From Casuarina equisetifolia (Eukaryota > Streptophyta > Magnoliopsida > Fagales > Casuarinaceae): a stretch of 64,000 nucleotides of DNA. The DNA lies in assembly GCA_028551475.1 (NCBI GenBank), contig CM052358.1, positions 28,732,853 through 28,796,852 of the forward strand. The letters run 5' to 3'. Position numbers and translations under genes: made by a program. The first letter of the stretch is position 1, and the number at the start of each line of letters is the position of its first letter. Below the pieces are notes generated by a model. That model saw only the letters and a list, made by a program, of their open reading frames with translations. It was not told where the DNA came from and did not search any database. This document shows positions 11,976 to 23,451 of the stretch, piece by piece.

Positions 11976-14092
11976 ATGTTGTTTCCTATTCTCTTCTCTT
12001 TCTTCGTTGCTGTACTCTCTATCAGTATGGCGAAACATAAGAAAAGCTGCAACAAAGCCAAGAAGGGGCTGCCACCAGGCCAGATGGGACTCCCATGGAT
12101 AGGCGAGACAATGGATTTCTACAATGCCCAACGGAAGAACCAATTGTTTGAAGAATTTGTTCAGCCTCGGCTCAGCAAGTATGGGAACGTCTTCAAAACA
12201 AGGCTGATGGGATCACCAACAGTAGGTGGTGAGTGGTGCAGATGCTAACCGCTTCTTCTTGTCTAATGAGTTCAAGTTGGTGATAAGCTCCTGGCCTTCT
12301 TCGTCGGTTCAGCTCATGGGCAAGGAGTCCATCATGGGAAAAGAATGGGAGAGGCACCGTTGCCTTCGTGGGATTATGGGCACAAGTCTTGGCCATGCAG
12401 GGCTTGAAGGTTTGGTGCCCAAAATTTGCAACTCTGTGCAGTCTTACCTAAAGACACAGTGGCATGGCCAAGAGAAGGTCAGCCTTTATCGTTCCACAAA
12501 GACTTTGATGTTCACCATTGTGTTTGAGTGCTTGTTGGGGATCAAGGTGGCGCCAGGCATGTTGGAAACTTTTGAAAGAGTCTTGGAGGGAGTTTTCGCC
12601 CCGCCCATCAATTTCCCGGGCACCAAGTTCTCCAGGGCAAGGAAGGCACGGCGGGAGATAGAAAAGATGATGGTTAAACTGGTGAGAAACAAGCGGAGAG
12701 AGGTGGAAGGAAATCCAGAAGGACAGGAAGAAGACGGCACGTTGATGACAAGATTGGTGGCGGAGATGATTCGAGGACAGATCAGTGAGGAGGAAGTAAC
12801 CGATAACGCAGTGTTGCTGGCATTTGCAGCACATGACACAACGTCCTACGCCATTGTCATGACATTCAGAATGCTGGCTCAGAATCCCGACTGCTACTCA
12901 TTACTTCTTCAAGGTATTCAAATTTTCTAGGCTTTCATGCTCTTCAAAGTCACTTTTTATTCATTTTGGGTCGTACTCATTTTGAAAGCCTCCCATTTCT
13001 GGCAGAACATGTTGATATAATGAACAACAAAACAGCAGGGGAGAATCTAATATTGGAAGACACAAAACAGATGAATTATACCTGGCAAGTCGCTCGTGAA
13101 AGCATGCGGCTGTTCCCTCCAATCTTTGGTTCTTTCAGGAAAGCAACTGCAGACATTGAATATGAAGGATTCACCATTCCCAAAGGATGGAAGGTGCATG
13201 CTGCATTTCTTCTCTCTCTTTTACTTCCGATTAACACATTGTATTCTGCTTGCGGAAGTTCCAACATGCACTGTGCTTGTGAACGTCAATAATGACATCC
13301 ACTATGCTGCTCACGATCGTTGTCACCCATCTTTTTCTCTTTTTGTATTCTATATTTGTTTTTTTTTAAAAAAAATCATGTATTATATATCACTAAATAA
13401 AATATAAAAATTTTCAATTACAACATCATCATTTAAGCTAAAAAATTGCATTTGAAATTTTTTTAAATTCTTGCAAAAACCTACTATAATTTATAAGTTG
13501 TACTTTATTGATTGATGAAATCTTATTTCTCACATTTTCTTAATTCTTGCAATAATAATTAAGTTGTTTAGATTTTTATTATTAAATATATATATATATA
13601 TATATATTTTTATTCTCTAAACTAAAAAGTCATTACAAATGTGTAATTTAATGTGATCTAATCTAGTCAAAGTTCCACATGACACACAACACCATTACCT
13701 TCAAAAACTTGAGTCAGAAAGAGATTAGACAATAAGATATAAAAGAACGGAATCTCCATTAAAAAATTATTGACATCCGGTTTTGGTCTCTGCAGGTGTT
13801 GTGGACAACATATGGAACCCATTACAATGCTGACTACTTTCATGATCCTATGAGCTTCAATCCGAGTAGATTTGAAGAGCCAATCGCTCCATATACTTTT
13901 GTTCCCTTTGGAGGAGGCCCCAGACTGTGTGCAGGCTACCAACTGGCCAAGTTAAATATTCTCATCTTTGTTCATTATATTGTAACACGTTACGACTGGT
14001 CTCTGCTCCATCCAGACGAACCAATCACCATGGATCCCCTTCCAGTTCCTTCACATGGAATGCCCATAAAAGTATCTCCCAAGCAATTATGA
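11976..14092 (+). CDS. Cytochrome P450, CYP85 clan (CYP716/CYP718-like), with one-base frameshift
   Basis: Haem monooxygenase of the clan that oxidises triterpenoids and hormones; the substrate cannot be read from sequence. Exons: 11976-12913 (interrupted), 13006-13193 and 13796-14092. Visible are an N-terminal membrane anchor, a Pro-rich hinge (GLPPGQMGLPWIGE), the I-helix oxygen-binding motif (FAAHDTT), the K-helix ExxR (ESMR), a FNPSRF motif and the haem loop FGGGPRLCAG with its Cys ligand. Codons 1-83 and the rest are in different frames: one extra G near 12225 separates them. Dropping that base gives 473 residues, normal for the family, and no other lesion is seen. It may therefore be an assembly or base-call error, a recent null allele, or less likely a spliced or shifted site. 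The ATG at 11957 is out of frame and stops quickly. AATAAA lies about 60 bases after the stop. The CYP718 assignment is tentative. Confidence 0.85.
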
Positions 14093-14164
14093 AGCCATGC
14101 ATGTCATATCCATTTCCCACTCGGCTTACATCATCTACTGCTGATAAATTAATAAAGTAGGCTC

Positions 14165-16690
14165 GCTTGCTGACAGTATCAAATTTTTAACTACATGGGG
14201 CCTTCCCAAAATTGTTGTGTGCTAATTCAAATCAGTTCCAACGAGCAGTGAAGTTGCTGAGATTTGAGGCTTCTGTGTTTGAGCGTCTATTTTGAGGCCT
14301 GCGTGCTTGTATGGTGTGGAGAACCCATATTTACTGATTTGAGTCGAACCATTATCAGCCTCTGCATACTTGGGCCTGGTTGTCACGAATAAAATTTAGA
14401 TGATTAATTTTAGATTGTTTGTTCTTAATTACCGTTTGTAGTCCTCCTGATACTGATGTCAGGAGGCTGGATTATATTGCAAAGTTTGGTTCTTTCCCAT
14501 CAAACTTCTTCACAGAAGTGACGAGCCCAATAGTCAATCTAGAGGAAGTAAAAATAAGCGTAGCAGCAGAGAGGACTCCCAACTAGTTCATGACCCAACA
14601 AACAGAGAAACAAAACTAGAAACAAGGAGCCCTCTTTTTACCTTCACCCAAATGAGAATACTGCGGCTATGCTTGTGACAAAGAAACTGTTAAGGGCCAA
14701 AATTATGCTTCTTGTAGTAGAAACATAAAAGTTACTACTAAGAAGTTCATTTCAACCTCAAAAGCTAACTCACAAAAATAAGAATTATATTGATATTTAA
14801 CCTAGCATACTTCCACAGTAGTAATGTGGGATTGGACATCCACATCACAACATACCACTTCATGTAATAGTCCAACATAGACTATCCTACAACTTGTTAT
14901 ATTAATTTTAAGCTTACTCATAACTATAGAAGTACTAAGGGAGAATCTAACTCTGATATTATATTAAAAGACCCTATTCCTACCTCAAAGTGAGCTCCTA
15001 AAGTAAAGAAACATATTCGTATTTAATGAGATATATACATTCATACTTTTAACATATGAAACTAGATATTCATACTGTAATAGTTACATCCTTGGAAGAA
15101 AAAAAGAAACAAGCTTGTTTTTGCCATGAGAATAATGCCAATGGAGCTTTACAAAAGATACACATGTCACAAATGTGTCCCATGTTTGGAGAGATTTAGC
15201 TAGCAAGTTCACCTCGGCTAAAAATGCAGAGATTTTAAATGTTACAAAGAGATGGAGCTAGCCGAATAGGGGCATTCCATCATTAACTAATAGCTCATAG
15301 TATTGGAGGGACTACGGGACCAACTAGACGCATATATTCGGTTAAATGTGGAGGCTATGGTCTATTGGTCACATAAGAAAAGATAAATGTTATAAGCTAA
15401 ATGACTTTCCAACAACAAATGAGACCATCTTCGATATAGAAGTTAGTGACCAGATCATCAAAATTTCTGATTTGCTTTATATCTCCCAAGCCCTGTGCAG
15501 ATCTCTAGATTGCCAAGATACCATATAGTAATATTATATCCATTAGCCATATGGGATTCATGCACATTTTTTATGACCATAACCTGCATACTTTATCATA
15601 TGTACGTATATTCACCACCAATTTCATATCTGCCACATAACACACTATTACTCCATCAAATTTTATCTATATTTTCTCGTCTTTTAAGATCTATGGACTG
15701 AAAAAGTGATGGGATTGATAGAATATCAAACAAGGGATATTTTATATGGGATATGAGATCCAAAATCTGTGAGCAATCCTTGCAAGATCCTTAAGCATCC
15801 AATGATGATGCTTGGTGGCAAAACAAACAAAAATAAAATCGCTTTCAGCTAGTGCCCCATAGTTGGTAGGGAATTTTCAGAGTCTATTACCTAGGCATAT
15901 CGCCCTCATCTGTCTGGCTCAAAGGGAGACCCTTCGTCGCTGCTTTCTGGGATTAACACATGAATTTTCATAGTGCATTTAATTATCTGTCACAGAGCCT
16001 GATCTTTCATGGGTATTAGCTTGGACATTCACCCTCAAACCCAGAGATAGAAATTTACTTAGTAGTACAACTGAAATATTGTGCTGTTGTGTGCTTTGAA
16101 GAGGAAAAATATTAAAAAGAAATAATAACAAATACCTAAGTTAGATTTAGCTTCTTCTTTTTTTTTTTATTTTTATTTTTATTTCCATGAATCCATTTAT
16201 ACAAAATCAATACATTATTTCTTGAGTTTTGAAAATTTATTAAATTGCTTCATAAATTGTCATTCATATATTTTGGGTCATTCAGTTCGTTCATATTATC
16301 GATCTATAAGCTTTATCAACTTCAATTACAGTTCTACTAGGTTTGTGAATCTTGCTTAGTTTTCTAGAACGTTGAAATAAGTTACTCACTATCACTATTC
16401 TGACGAACCAAAATGAATTCTTCAACCCGCAAATTACAGGCCAAACAGATGTTACAGATCAAGCCCAACATGAAAACTGGTCCTAGAAATATAAACTTCC
16501 CTTCACAGCAGATATGCTTGTACTACACCACCTCTGGAACCCAAGATGCGGTTGTGAAGAGAAACCATGGAATAGATAATTGACTTCCAAAGATAAAGGA
16601 AGATAATCCAATCACCTAATCAAGTAATAAACAGAGATCAAGACAACACTTCCACACGGAAACATATTCTACCACCTGTGAATCTGCCTT
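14165..16690. other. Gene-free, AT-rich region downstream of the P450
   Basis: I see no gene. Reading frames are short and lack recognisable motifs. An ATGTGGGATTGGAC-like phrase near 14825 resembles ends of plant LTRs but has no partner that I could match. Confidence 0.4.
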
Positions 16691-16699
16691 GATGATTTT

Positions 16700-16900
16700 A
16701 GTTTCATGAGTCCTTTGAAGCAGTAGCAGCCGAACATCCCAGTTTCTGGAAGACGGTTTTCTTCTGCTTGATTTCTATCTCAAAACATCGCTTTGGGAAC
16801 AGAGGTACATCCATGGGAACGGTATTGGTCAGAACCAAACTTAATGTCAAAGATTTTGGGAACACTTTGTAGATGTATACGCTGCCAAAAGTGTAAGGAT
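16700..16900 (+). repeat. Diverged repeat, copy A
   Basis: The segment with TTTCTGGAAGACGGTTTTCT, then a CATCCA(C/T)GGGA stretch and AGATTTTGGGAACACTTT, recurs in the same order and orientation at about 18790-18940. Function unknown. Confidence 0.7.
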
Positions 16901-17029
16901 TCTAACATTTGTTGAAATGCACGATCTGTGTTACCGGTCTAGTGTAAGGTTCAGCCTAATGGGAAAGATTGATAAGTTAAAAGATCTTGGTACTTAAAAG
17001 GAGCTTAGTTATTCCTAAAATTAGTGTAA

Positions 17030-17160
17030 GTCTCTAACAGTGGTATCATAGATATCTTACTTCAACTATAGTACCAGTGCCAAGCCCCTTATGTAGGTAG
17101 GCATGGGGCTGCAAAGCTGCCAGGGGACAGTTGTAAGCAAACGGGCCCCATAGTTGTCTT
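17030..17160 (+). mobile_element. Degenerate retroelement trace (tRNA-Met-primer-site-like)
   Basis: TGGTATCATAGAT near 17040 resembles the initiator-Met tRNA primer-binding site of plant LTR elements (TGGTATCAGAGC). A relative, TGGTATTAAAGCTATCTTAC, lies near 19097, with similar sequence on both sides. No coding part of an element is recognisable, so this is at most the remains of LTR junctions. Confidence 0.35.
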
Positions 17161-17975
17161 ACCAACACCCATAGGTTGTGGTGAGATGAGGTCTCGCACT
17201 TATAAGGCTGTGATTTTCGAGCTCCTTTACCGGTGTGAGACTAATACTTTTATACTCCCCCTCAATCCAAGTTCGGTCAACTTTGTCAGCTGGGACTAAA
17301 CCCTACATGAGTAAGGAGAATGGCTCTAATACCAATAAGCAAGTGGGCCCCACAGTTGTCTCACCAAAACCCATAGGCTGTGATGAGATGAGGTCCCGCA
17401 CTTATAAGGTTATGATTTTTGAGCTCCCTTACTGGTGTGGAACTAATACTTTTACACTCCCCTTTAATCCAAGCTCCGTCAACTTTGCCCAGTAAGCAAA
17501 GGAGCCCTACAGTTGTTTCACCAAAACCCATAAGCTGTAGTGAGATGAGATCCCGCAGTTATAAGGCTGTGATTTTCGAGCTCCTTTACCGGTGTGAGAC
17601 TAATACTTTTATACTCCTCCTCAATCCAAGTTCAATCAACTTTGTCAGCTGGGACTAAACCCCACATAAGTAAGGAGAATGGCTCTAATACCAATAAGCA
17701 AGCGGGCCCTACAGTTGTCTCACCAAAACCCATAGGCTGTGATGAGATGAGGTCCCGCACTTATAAGGCTATGATTTTTGAGCTCCCTTACTAGTGTGGA
17801 ATTAATACTTTTACACTCCCCCTTAATCCAAGCTCCGTCAACTTTGCCTAGTAAGCAAAGGAGCCCTAAAGTTGTTTCACCAAAACCCATAAGCTGTAGT
17901 GAGATGAGATCCCGCACTTATAAGGTTGTGATTTTCGAGCTCCCTTACCGGTGTGGGACTAATACTTTTACAACC
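17160..17975 (+). repeat. Tandem repeat array, ~360-base unit made of two related halves
   Basis: A block reading GAGATGAGGTC(T/C)CGCACTT, ATAAGG, GATTTT(C/T)GAGCTC, CGGTGTG and ACTAATACTTTTA starts near 17180, 17381, 17541, 17741 and 17900. Spacing alternates at about 200 and 160 bases, so the higher-order unit is ~360 bases. The halves differ consistently (GTGAGACT against GTGGAACT; CCTCAATCC against CTTTAATCC), which suggests a dimer was amplified. Open frames inside it are by-products of the repeat. Confidence 0.85.
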
Positions 17976-18044
17976 GTCACCTCAAGAAGGACTTAAATTA
18001 ATATGAAAAAGAATGTAAAGGGCCTAGTAAAAAGCCTAACCCAA

Positions 18045-18750
18045 TGAGGTTGCTGATGTAGATGAACCAAGCCATTGCAAGTAAGAATTGCTCTCTCTCC
18101 CTCTCTTGTTTTTGTGTGTGTGTGTGGGTAGCTGTTAATTTTCTTGTGGCAGATACGTGGCATTGTCATCTACCCCAGCTTTTTGCCTATAAGAGAAGCT
18201 GAAGGCACCTTTTTTTCTATAGCATAATGTTCTGAAACAATTGCAGCTTTAGTTAATTTTCTTCTGCACTAAATTCTAATGGATCCGGGTGTGAATGTGT
18301 AATGGAATTGGATAGGAACTAAATCACAAACTGGACTTAAGATAAATAGGGAACAACCACAGAGCCATGATGAACTTTGAACTGTCTGGATGGATTTGCA
18401 GTTAGTTTGAAGAAATTCAAGCAATGCCTGATGTGCCAACTCTGTTTTTAGTGTTGAAATGGACAGCTAAATACATAGAAAAGGTGAGTGATACACACAA
18501 GAGATCCAAGACAACCCACTGCAAGGCAAAAGCCTTGGGAAAAGTTGGAACCCGGACTTTCATTTGGTGCCATGAACTTTCTGTACTGGTAATACCGTCA
18601 GGAGCTGTTTTAGACTTAAATACTCCATTTTAAGTCTCGCAGCAGGAATAAAGACAAATAAAGAGTAGGTTTTATTTGTTGAAAATTGAAAATATAGTAG
18701 GGAGGACTAATCATCGCAAATTAAATAAACCAAATTCTGGTAAGTTGAGA
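18045..18750 (+). pseudogene. Truncated copy of the glucosidase II beta 3' end
   Basis: Decayed duplicate of the last three exons, 3' UTR and flank of the gene ending at 9898. It keeps the introns, so it arose by DNA duplication, not reverse transcription. Exon 15 carries a TAA stop, exon 14 has substitutions, and the terminal HDEL region is recognisable (AGAGCCATGATGAACTTTGA near 18360). Upstream exons are absent; sequence before 18045 is unrelated. Confidence 0.85.
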
Positions 18751-18789
18751 CCAATAGAAGAAGAGTCAGAAACAGGTGATGACATTAGA

Positions 18790-18940
18790 GCATTTCTGGA
18801 AGACGGTTTTCTTCTTCCTGTTTTCTACCTAAAAACACCACTTTCAGACAGGAACTAAACAGAGGTCATCCACGGGATAGGTATTGTTTAGAATTATATT
18901 TAAGGTAAGAGATTTTGGGAACACTTTCTAGATGCTGACG
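18790..18940 (+). repeat. Diverged repeat, copy B
   Basis: Same-orientation partner of the segment at 16700-16900. It directly follows the duplicated glucosidase flank, so the two duplications may be parts of one complex rearrangement. Confidence 0.7.
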
Positions 18941-18959
18941 TTTGTTGTAATGTAAATTA

Positions 18960-19775
18960 ATAAAAAACAATACGCCCACTAGGAAGTTTAGTTGACAAAA
19001 TTTATTTAACATTAGATATGAGTAAAGAGATCTTAATATTTATAAAGAATTTGATTATTCTTTTTAATAATGTTAATTTTTTAAACCTACAATAATGGTA
19101 TTAAAGCTATCTTACTTTGACTTTAATACTTGTGCCAAATACTCAATGTTAAAGAAAATAACAGATGATTTACTTTATTAAGACAATCACGTTAAATTTG
19201 AATGGAAGAAAATATTGTAACATAGTAAAAAGCCCAACTTAATGAATAAGGTCGGTGACATTTATTTCATATTAAATATGAGTGAAGAGATGTAGGTGCA
19301 TATAAACAACTTAATTACTCAGCTATAATCCAAGTCCTTCACAATATAAACTTGAACCTCACGTGGTGTTGCAACTATTGGCAGACGTGCAAAAGATGCT
19401 ATTGGATTTTCATACACAACTATTGGCATATGTACTAAGATGCCACTGGATCTTCCATATGAAACTTATGACCAACCCTCCACTTCTCCACTCCTCCTAA
19501 TAGGTTTTTCAAATGCAAAGAAACTTGGGATTCACAATGAAGACTTGGGGCACCCCTAATTGGATACCTCGTTGGAGAAGTCACCATAGTTGACCAGACC
19601 AGTATTACTGTTCCTGCCATTTGTTTGTCCAAAAACCAAGCACGCCCATTGGTTGTCCGTCCCCTGCTTTCAAACAGCCTCGTAGGAGAATTATTTCATG
19701 TAATATAATATGCATTTTTCTGCCTTTTAGATTCTTTTAGTAATTACTACGTACCTTGTGAGTCAAGAAAATGCA
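18960..19775. other. Intergenic region before pyruvate kinase
   Basis: AT-rich to about 19330, including the retroelement-like TGGTATTAAAGCTATC phrase near 19097, then more balanced in composition. No gene is recognised. Confidence 0.4.
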
Positions 19776-19780
19776 CTGTT

Positions 19781-19789
19781 TTTATAAGA
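19781..19789 (+). promoter_or_regulatory. Possible TATA box of the pyruvate kinase gene
   Basis: TTTATAAGA lies about 320 bases before the start codon and is followed by a CT-rich stretch typical of a plant leader. This implies a leader of about 290 bases. Confidence 0.4.
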
Positions 19790-20104
19790 CCAACTCGGCA
19801 GGGCCATCGTCGAGCTCGATCACTTCGTTTCTTCAGTCTTCTTCACCTTCTCTTTCCCTTTAACTTTCACGGGCTTCGTCAAGTTGCCTTTTTTATTGAT
19901 TTCAGGTTCCTTTCTCTCTCCATCTCTATCTGTGCTTCTTTGTGGAACACGTGTATTTGGAAGTCTATTTGGTTGGGAGGAAGTCTTAGGTCTGCATCTT
20001 CTTCGTCTTTCTTGACGATTTTTGGGGCATTTTCCGTTTTTTCTGGGGCTTGTTTCTTGTGGGTTACAGCGACCATCGTCATCTACGGCTTCCGGAATCG
20101 GAAA

Positions 20105-23100
20105 ATGGAGGGAGTCAAGAGACCAAATACGAAGATCGTGTGCACTCTCGGACCGGCGTCCAGGTCGGTACCAATGCTAGAGAAGTTGCTCAGGGCTGGA
20201 ATGAACGTAGCCCGCTTCAACTTCTCTCACGGATCTCACGAATATCACCAGGAAACGCTCAACAACCTCAGGACTGCCATGGAAAACACCGGTATCCTCT
20301 GTGCCGTCATGCTTGATACCAAGGTAATATGGTTTACTCTTTTCTCTGCCTATTCGTGTCGATCGGATTTAGTATCTTTGGCATCTTTCGGCATCTGGGA
20401 TTCCTTGTGCTCTCATCTGGATTTATTTGTTTCATCCGATGCCGGATTTCTGGGAAGGCTGTATATTTGGTCGTCTTTCTGTGTTTATTTGTTTGTTTGT
20501 TTTCTTGCTTATTGGCCTTTCGATTTCGTTGTTTGCGGTCCAGTCCAGGCATGCGTCTGCGTTTTTGATTCTTTCTGGCAAATCAGCTTTTGGATGGCTT
20601 TTCTGTACTTCCGATTATCTGATGGCGGTGGGCCTGTCCTTTCTGTCGTTGTTCTGTTCTGTTCACTTATTTATAAGTCTCTTCTGTACAGAAATTTCCA
20701 TTTCCTTAATCAATTTTCAGTTTTCACTTGGTCATCTGACTGATAGTTAGAAAAATCTCAACATGAAAAGCGAAGAAGCTTGATCATTATCTGCAACTTA
20801 AATATCGTCATTTAATAGATACAGTAGGTACGCAGTTATGAGCCAAGTGTTCGTTCACCTTGAAGGCTGCCGTTCATTTCTTCGTCTACAGGACCACGCT
20901 TCCCCTAGCTGTACTTTCTTCTTGTATATACTTAGAGAATGTTTGTGTTTGTCATTTATGACTTGCATTAAGCATCGCAAATAGACTCTTAATTACGGGT
21001 GACCCCATATGCGGTTGCGCTTAGCCATGCCATGGATTGTTCATTCTTGGCTCCCACATTATCAATTCACTCCATAGTAGAATGAACTGAACTCGAGTTA
21101 ATCCTGGGCTGGAAAAAAAAACCCTCGTTGGAGAGGCCGTTTGTGTTTGTTTTCTGTATGAAGCATCCTGTTTCCTCTTTTTGTTTAAGATTTTTTAATG
21201 TGTTGGTGGTTATTTTTTGGAAAAGAACAAGAAATATACATGGTAAACACATTCATTTCCTACGGTTGCTAACCATGATTGTTAGGAGGAAACTAATGGC
21301 AGGTGAGGGTTTACTGGTGTTTTGGATTGTCTGGTATTAACCAATTTTGCTCATATCAAGCTCATAGTCTAGTTGCCACTTTTTTCTGGTTCTGTTGGTT
21401 TTATCCTAGTTTTTGGAACTTCAAAGACCAAAGAAATTCCCCTGCAGTTCTGCACTTCTTTTTGCAAACCACTCTCTAGTAGGAAGTATTGCGCATTTAA
21501 AAGTTGTTATCATATTGCACTGAACAAATGACCCATAGATGCGCTAATCTTGTGACTTGCAGGGAGAGAACAATTATCTTTGGCCTTCTCTTTTGTAAAT
21601 TTTGTTATTATTTTGCATCATTCAGACTATAGCTCATGCCAACCATCCCTAGTGACAAGATTTCAAGTTTGCAGATAAAGTTACAAATGCAAAACATGAG
21701 TTGAACCTAACTGTTCATTCACATTTAATTTCACAGGGTCCAGAGATTCGAACTGGATTTCTCAAGGATGGCAAACCCATCCAGCTGAAACTGGGTCAAG
21801 AAATCACCATATCTACTGACTATAGCATAAAGGGGGATGAGAATATGATTTGCATGAGCTACAAGAAGTTGCCTGAGGATGTAAACCCTGGAATGGTGAT
21901 ACTTTGTGCAGATGGCACTATCTCATTTAAAGTTCTATCATGTGACAAAAAATTGGGTTTGGTTCGATGCCGCTGTGAGAACTCTGCAGTTCTTGGTGAG
22001 AGAAAGAATGTTAATCTTCCAGGGGTCGTAGTGGATCTCCCAACTTTAACAGAGAAAGACAAGGAGGACATCTTGAAGTGGGGAGTACCCAACAAAATTG
22101 ACATGATTGCCTTGTCTTTTGTTCGTAAAGGCTCAGACCTTGTGGAGGTTCGAAGGGTGCTTGGGAAACATGCTAAGAACATACTTCTCATGTCAAAGGT
22201 ACGCTGATATTTGTTGAAACTTTGAATCATGTTGAAATTTGATTAAACTATGGTTGGTTATGGTAGACATCAGTACCAACCATTTGGTTTGTCTTAGGCC
22301 TTGATTATTAAACAAAGCCAAGCAGTGTTTGCAAGTTTTGGTGGTTTTATGGGGATTATATCCTGAAATCATTTGAAGTTATCCAGAAGTCCTTTGGATT
22401 TTGACTGATAACTATCAACGTTACTGATGATTAAAATGGTCATTTTCTATGCTTCGTTTCTATTTCATCTGTTTAACTGATAATTAAAATGGCCATCGTC
22501 TATGCATCAATTCAGTTTCAACTGCTTTATTTCTATTTTGACTTCTTAACTGATGATTAAAATGGCCATTGTCTATGCATCAATTCAGTTTCAACTGCTT
22601 CCTGATGCTTCTTTTTCATTTTGAAAATTGGTTTTTAGGTTGAAAATCAAGAGGGTGTAGCAAATTTTGATGACATCCTTGCAAATTCAGATGCATTTAT
22701 GGTTGCACGAGGTGACCTTGGAATGGAAATCCCAATTGAAAAGATATTTCTCGCACAGAAAGTCATGATTTACAAGTGCAACATCCAAGGAAAACCTGTT
22801 GTCACTGCAACCCAGATGTTGGAGTCAATGATCAAATCTCCCCGGCCAACTAGAGCTGAAGCCACTGATGTTGCTAATGCGGTTCTTGATGGCACAGACT
22901 GTGTGATGCTGAGTGGTGAAACAGCTGCTGGAGCTTATCCAGAAGTTGCAGTTCGGACAATGGCCAAAATATGTGTAGAAGCAGAAAGCACCCTTGATTA
23001 TGGAGATGTCTTCAAAAGAATTATGCAACACTCGCCTGTGCCCATGAGCCCATTGGAGAGCCTGGCGTCTTCTGCTGTCAAAACAGCAAACTCAGCAACA

Positions 23101-23451
23101 GCAGCACTGATACTGGTCTTAACCAGAGGAGGAAGTACTGCAAGACTGGTGGCCAAGTATAGGCCAGGCATGCCTATATTGTCTGTGGTCGTTCCAGAGA
23201 TTAAGACTGATTCCTTTGACTGGTCATGCAGTGATGAAACTCCCGCAAGGCACAGCCTAATTGTCCGCGGCTTGGTCCCGGTTCTGAGTGCAGGATCTGC
23301 TAGATCCTCTGATGCAGAAACCATCGAAGAAGCGCTGCTGTTTGCATTGGAACATGCCAAGTCTAAAGGAATGTGCAAACATGGAGATTCCGTGGTCGCT
23401 TTGCACAAAGTTGATAACGCATCCGTTATCAAGATCATGACTGTCAAGTGA
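20105..23451 (+). CDS. Pyruvate kinase, cytosolic isozyme
   Basis: Catalyses phosphoenolpyruvate + ADP to pyruvate + ATP, the last step of cytosolic glycolysis. Exons 20105-20323, 21737-22198 and 22639-23451 are all joined in phase 0 and give 497 residues, the usual size of the cytosolic plant form. Visible are the N-terminal barrel strand with active-site Arg37, Asn39, Ser41 and His42 (VARFNFSHGS), the B domain in exon 2, the catalytic Lys region at the exon 2/3 join (MSKVENQEG), the signature VARGDLGMEIP, the TATQMLESM helix and a C-terminal regulatory domain. No transit peptide is present. The frame is open upstream to about 19940 without an ATG, so MEGVKRP is the start. Intron 2 holds tandem repeats. 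The gene looks intact. Broken copies of its 3' end lie at 27.7-28.7 kb. Confidence 0.97.
22400..22615 (+). repeat. Short tandem repeats in pyruvate kinase intron 2
   Basis: Imperfect units with ACTGATGATTAAAATGG, CTATGCATCAATTCAGTTTC and AACTGCTT occur about three times, at about 22420, 22480 and 22550. Related units recur at 27662-27790 in the duplicated fragment. Confidence 0.75.

Noticed and set aside
12224..12244. A 20-base GT...AG micro-intron at the P450 frameshift
   Set aside because: Far below the minimum plant intron length.
17235..17996. Series of similar 60-86 codon frames
   Set aside because: They are translations of a tandem DNA repeat; none has gene-like context.
19940..20104. 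Hydrophobic N-terminal extension of pyruvate kinase
   Set aside because: The frame is open but has no ATG before 20105, and cytosolic isozymes start with the conserved segment directly.
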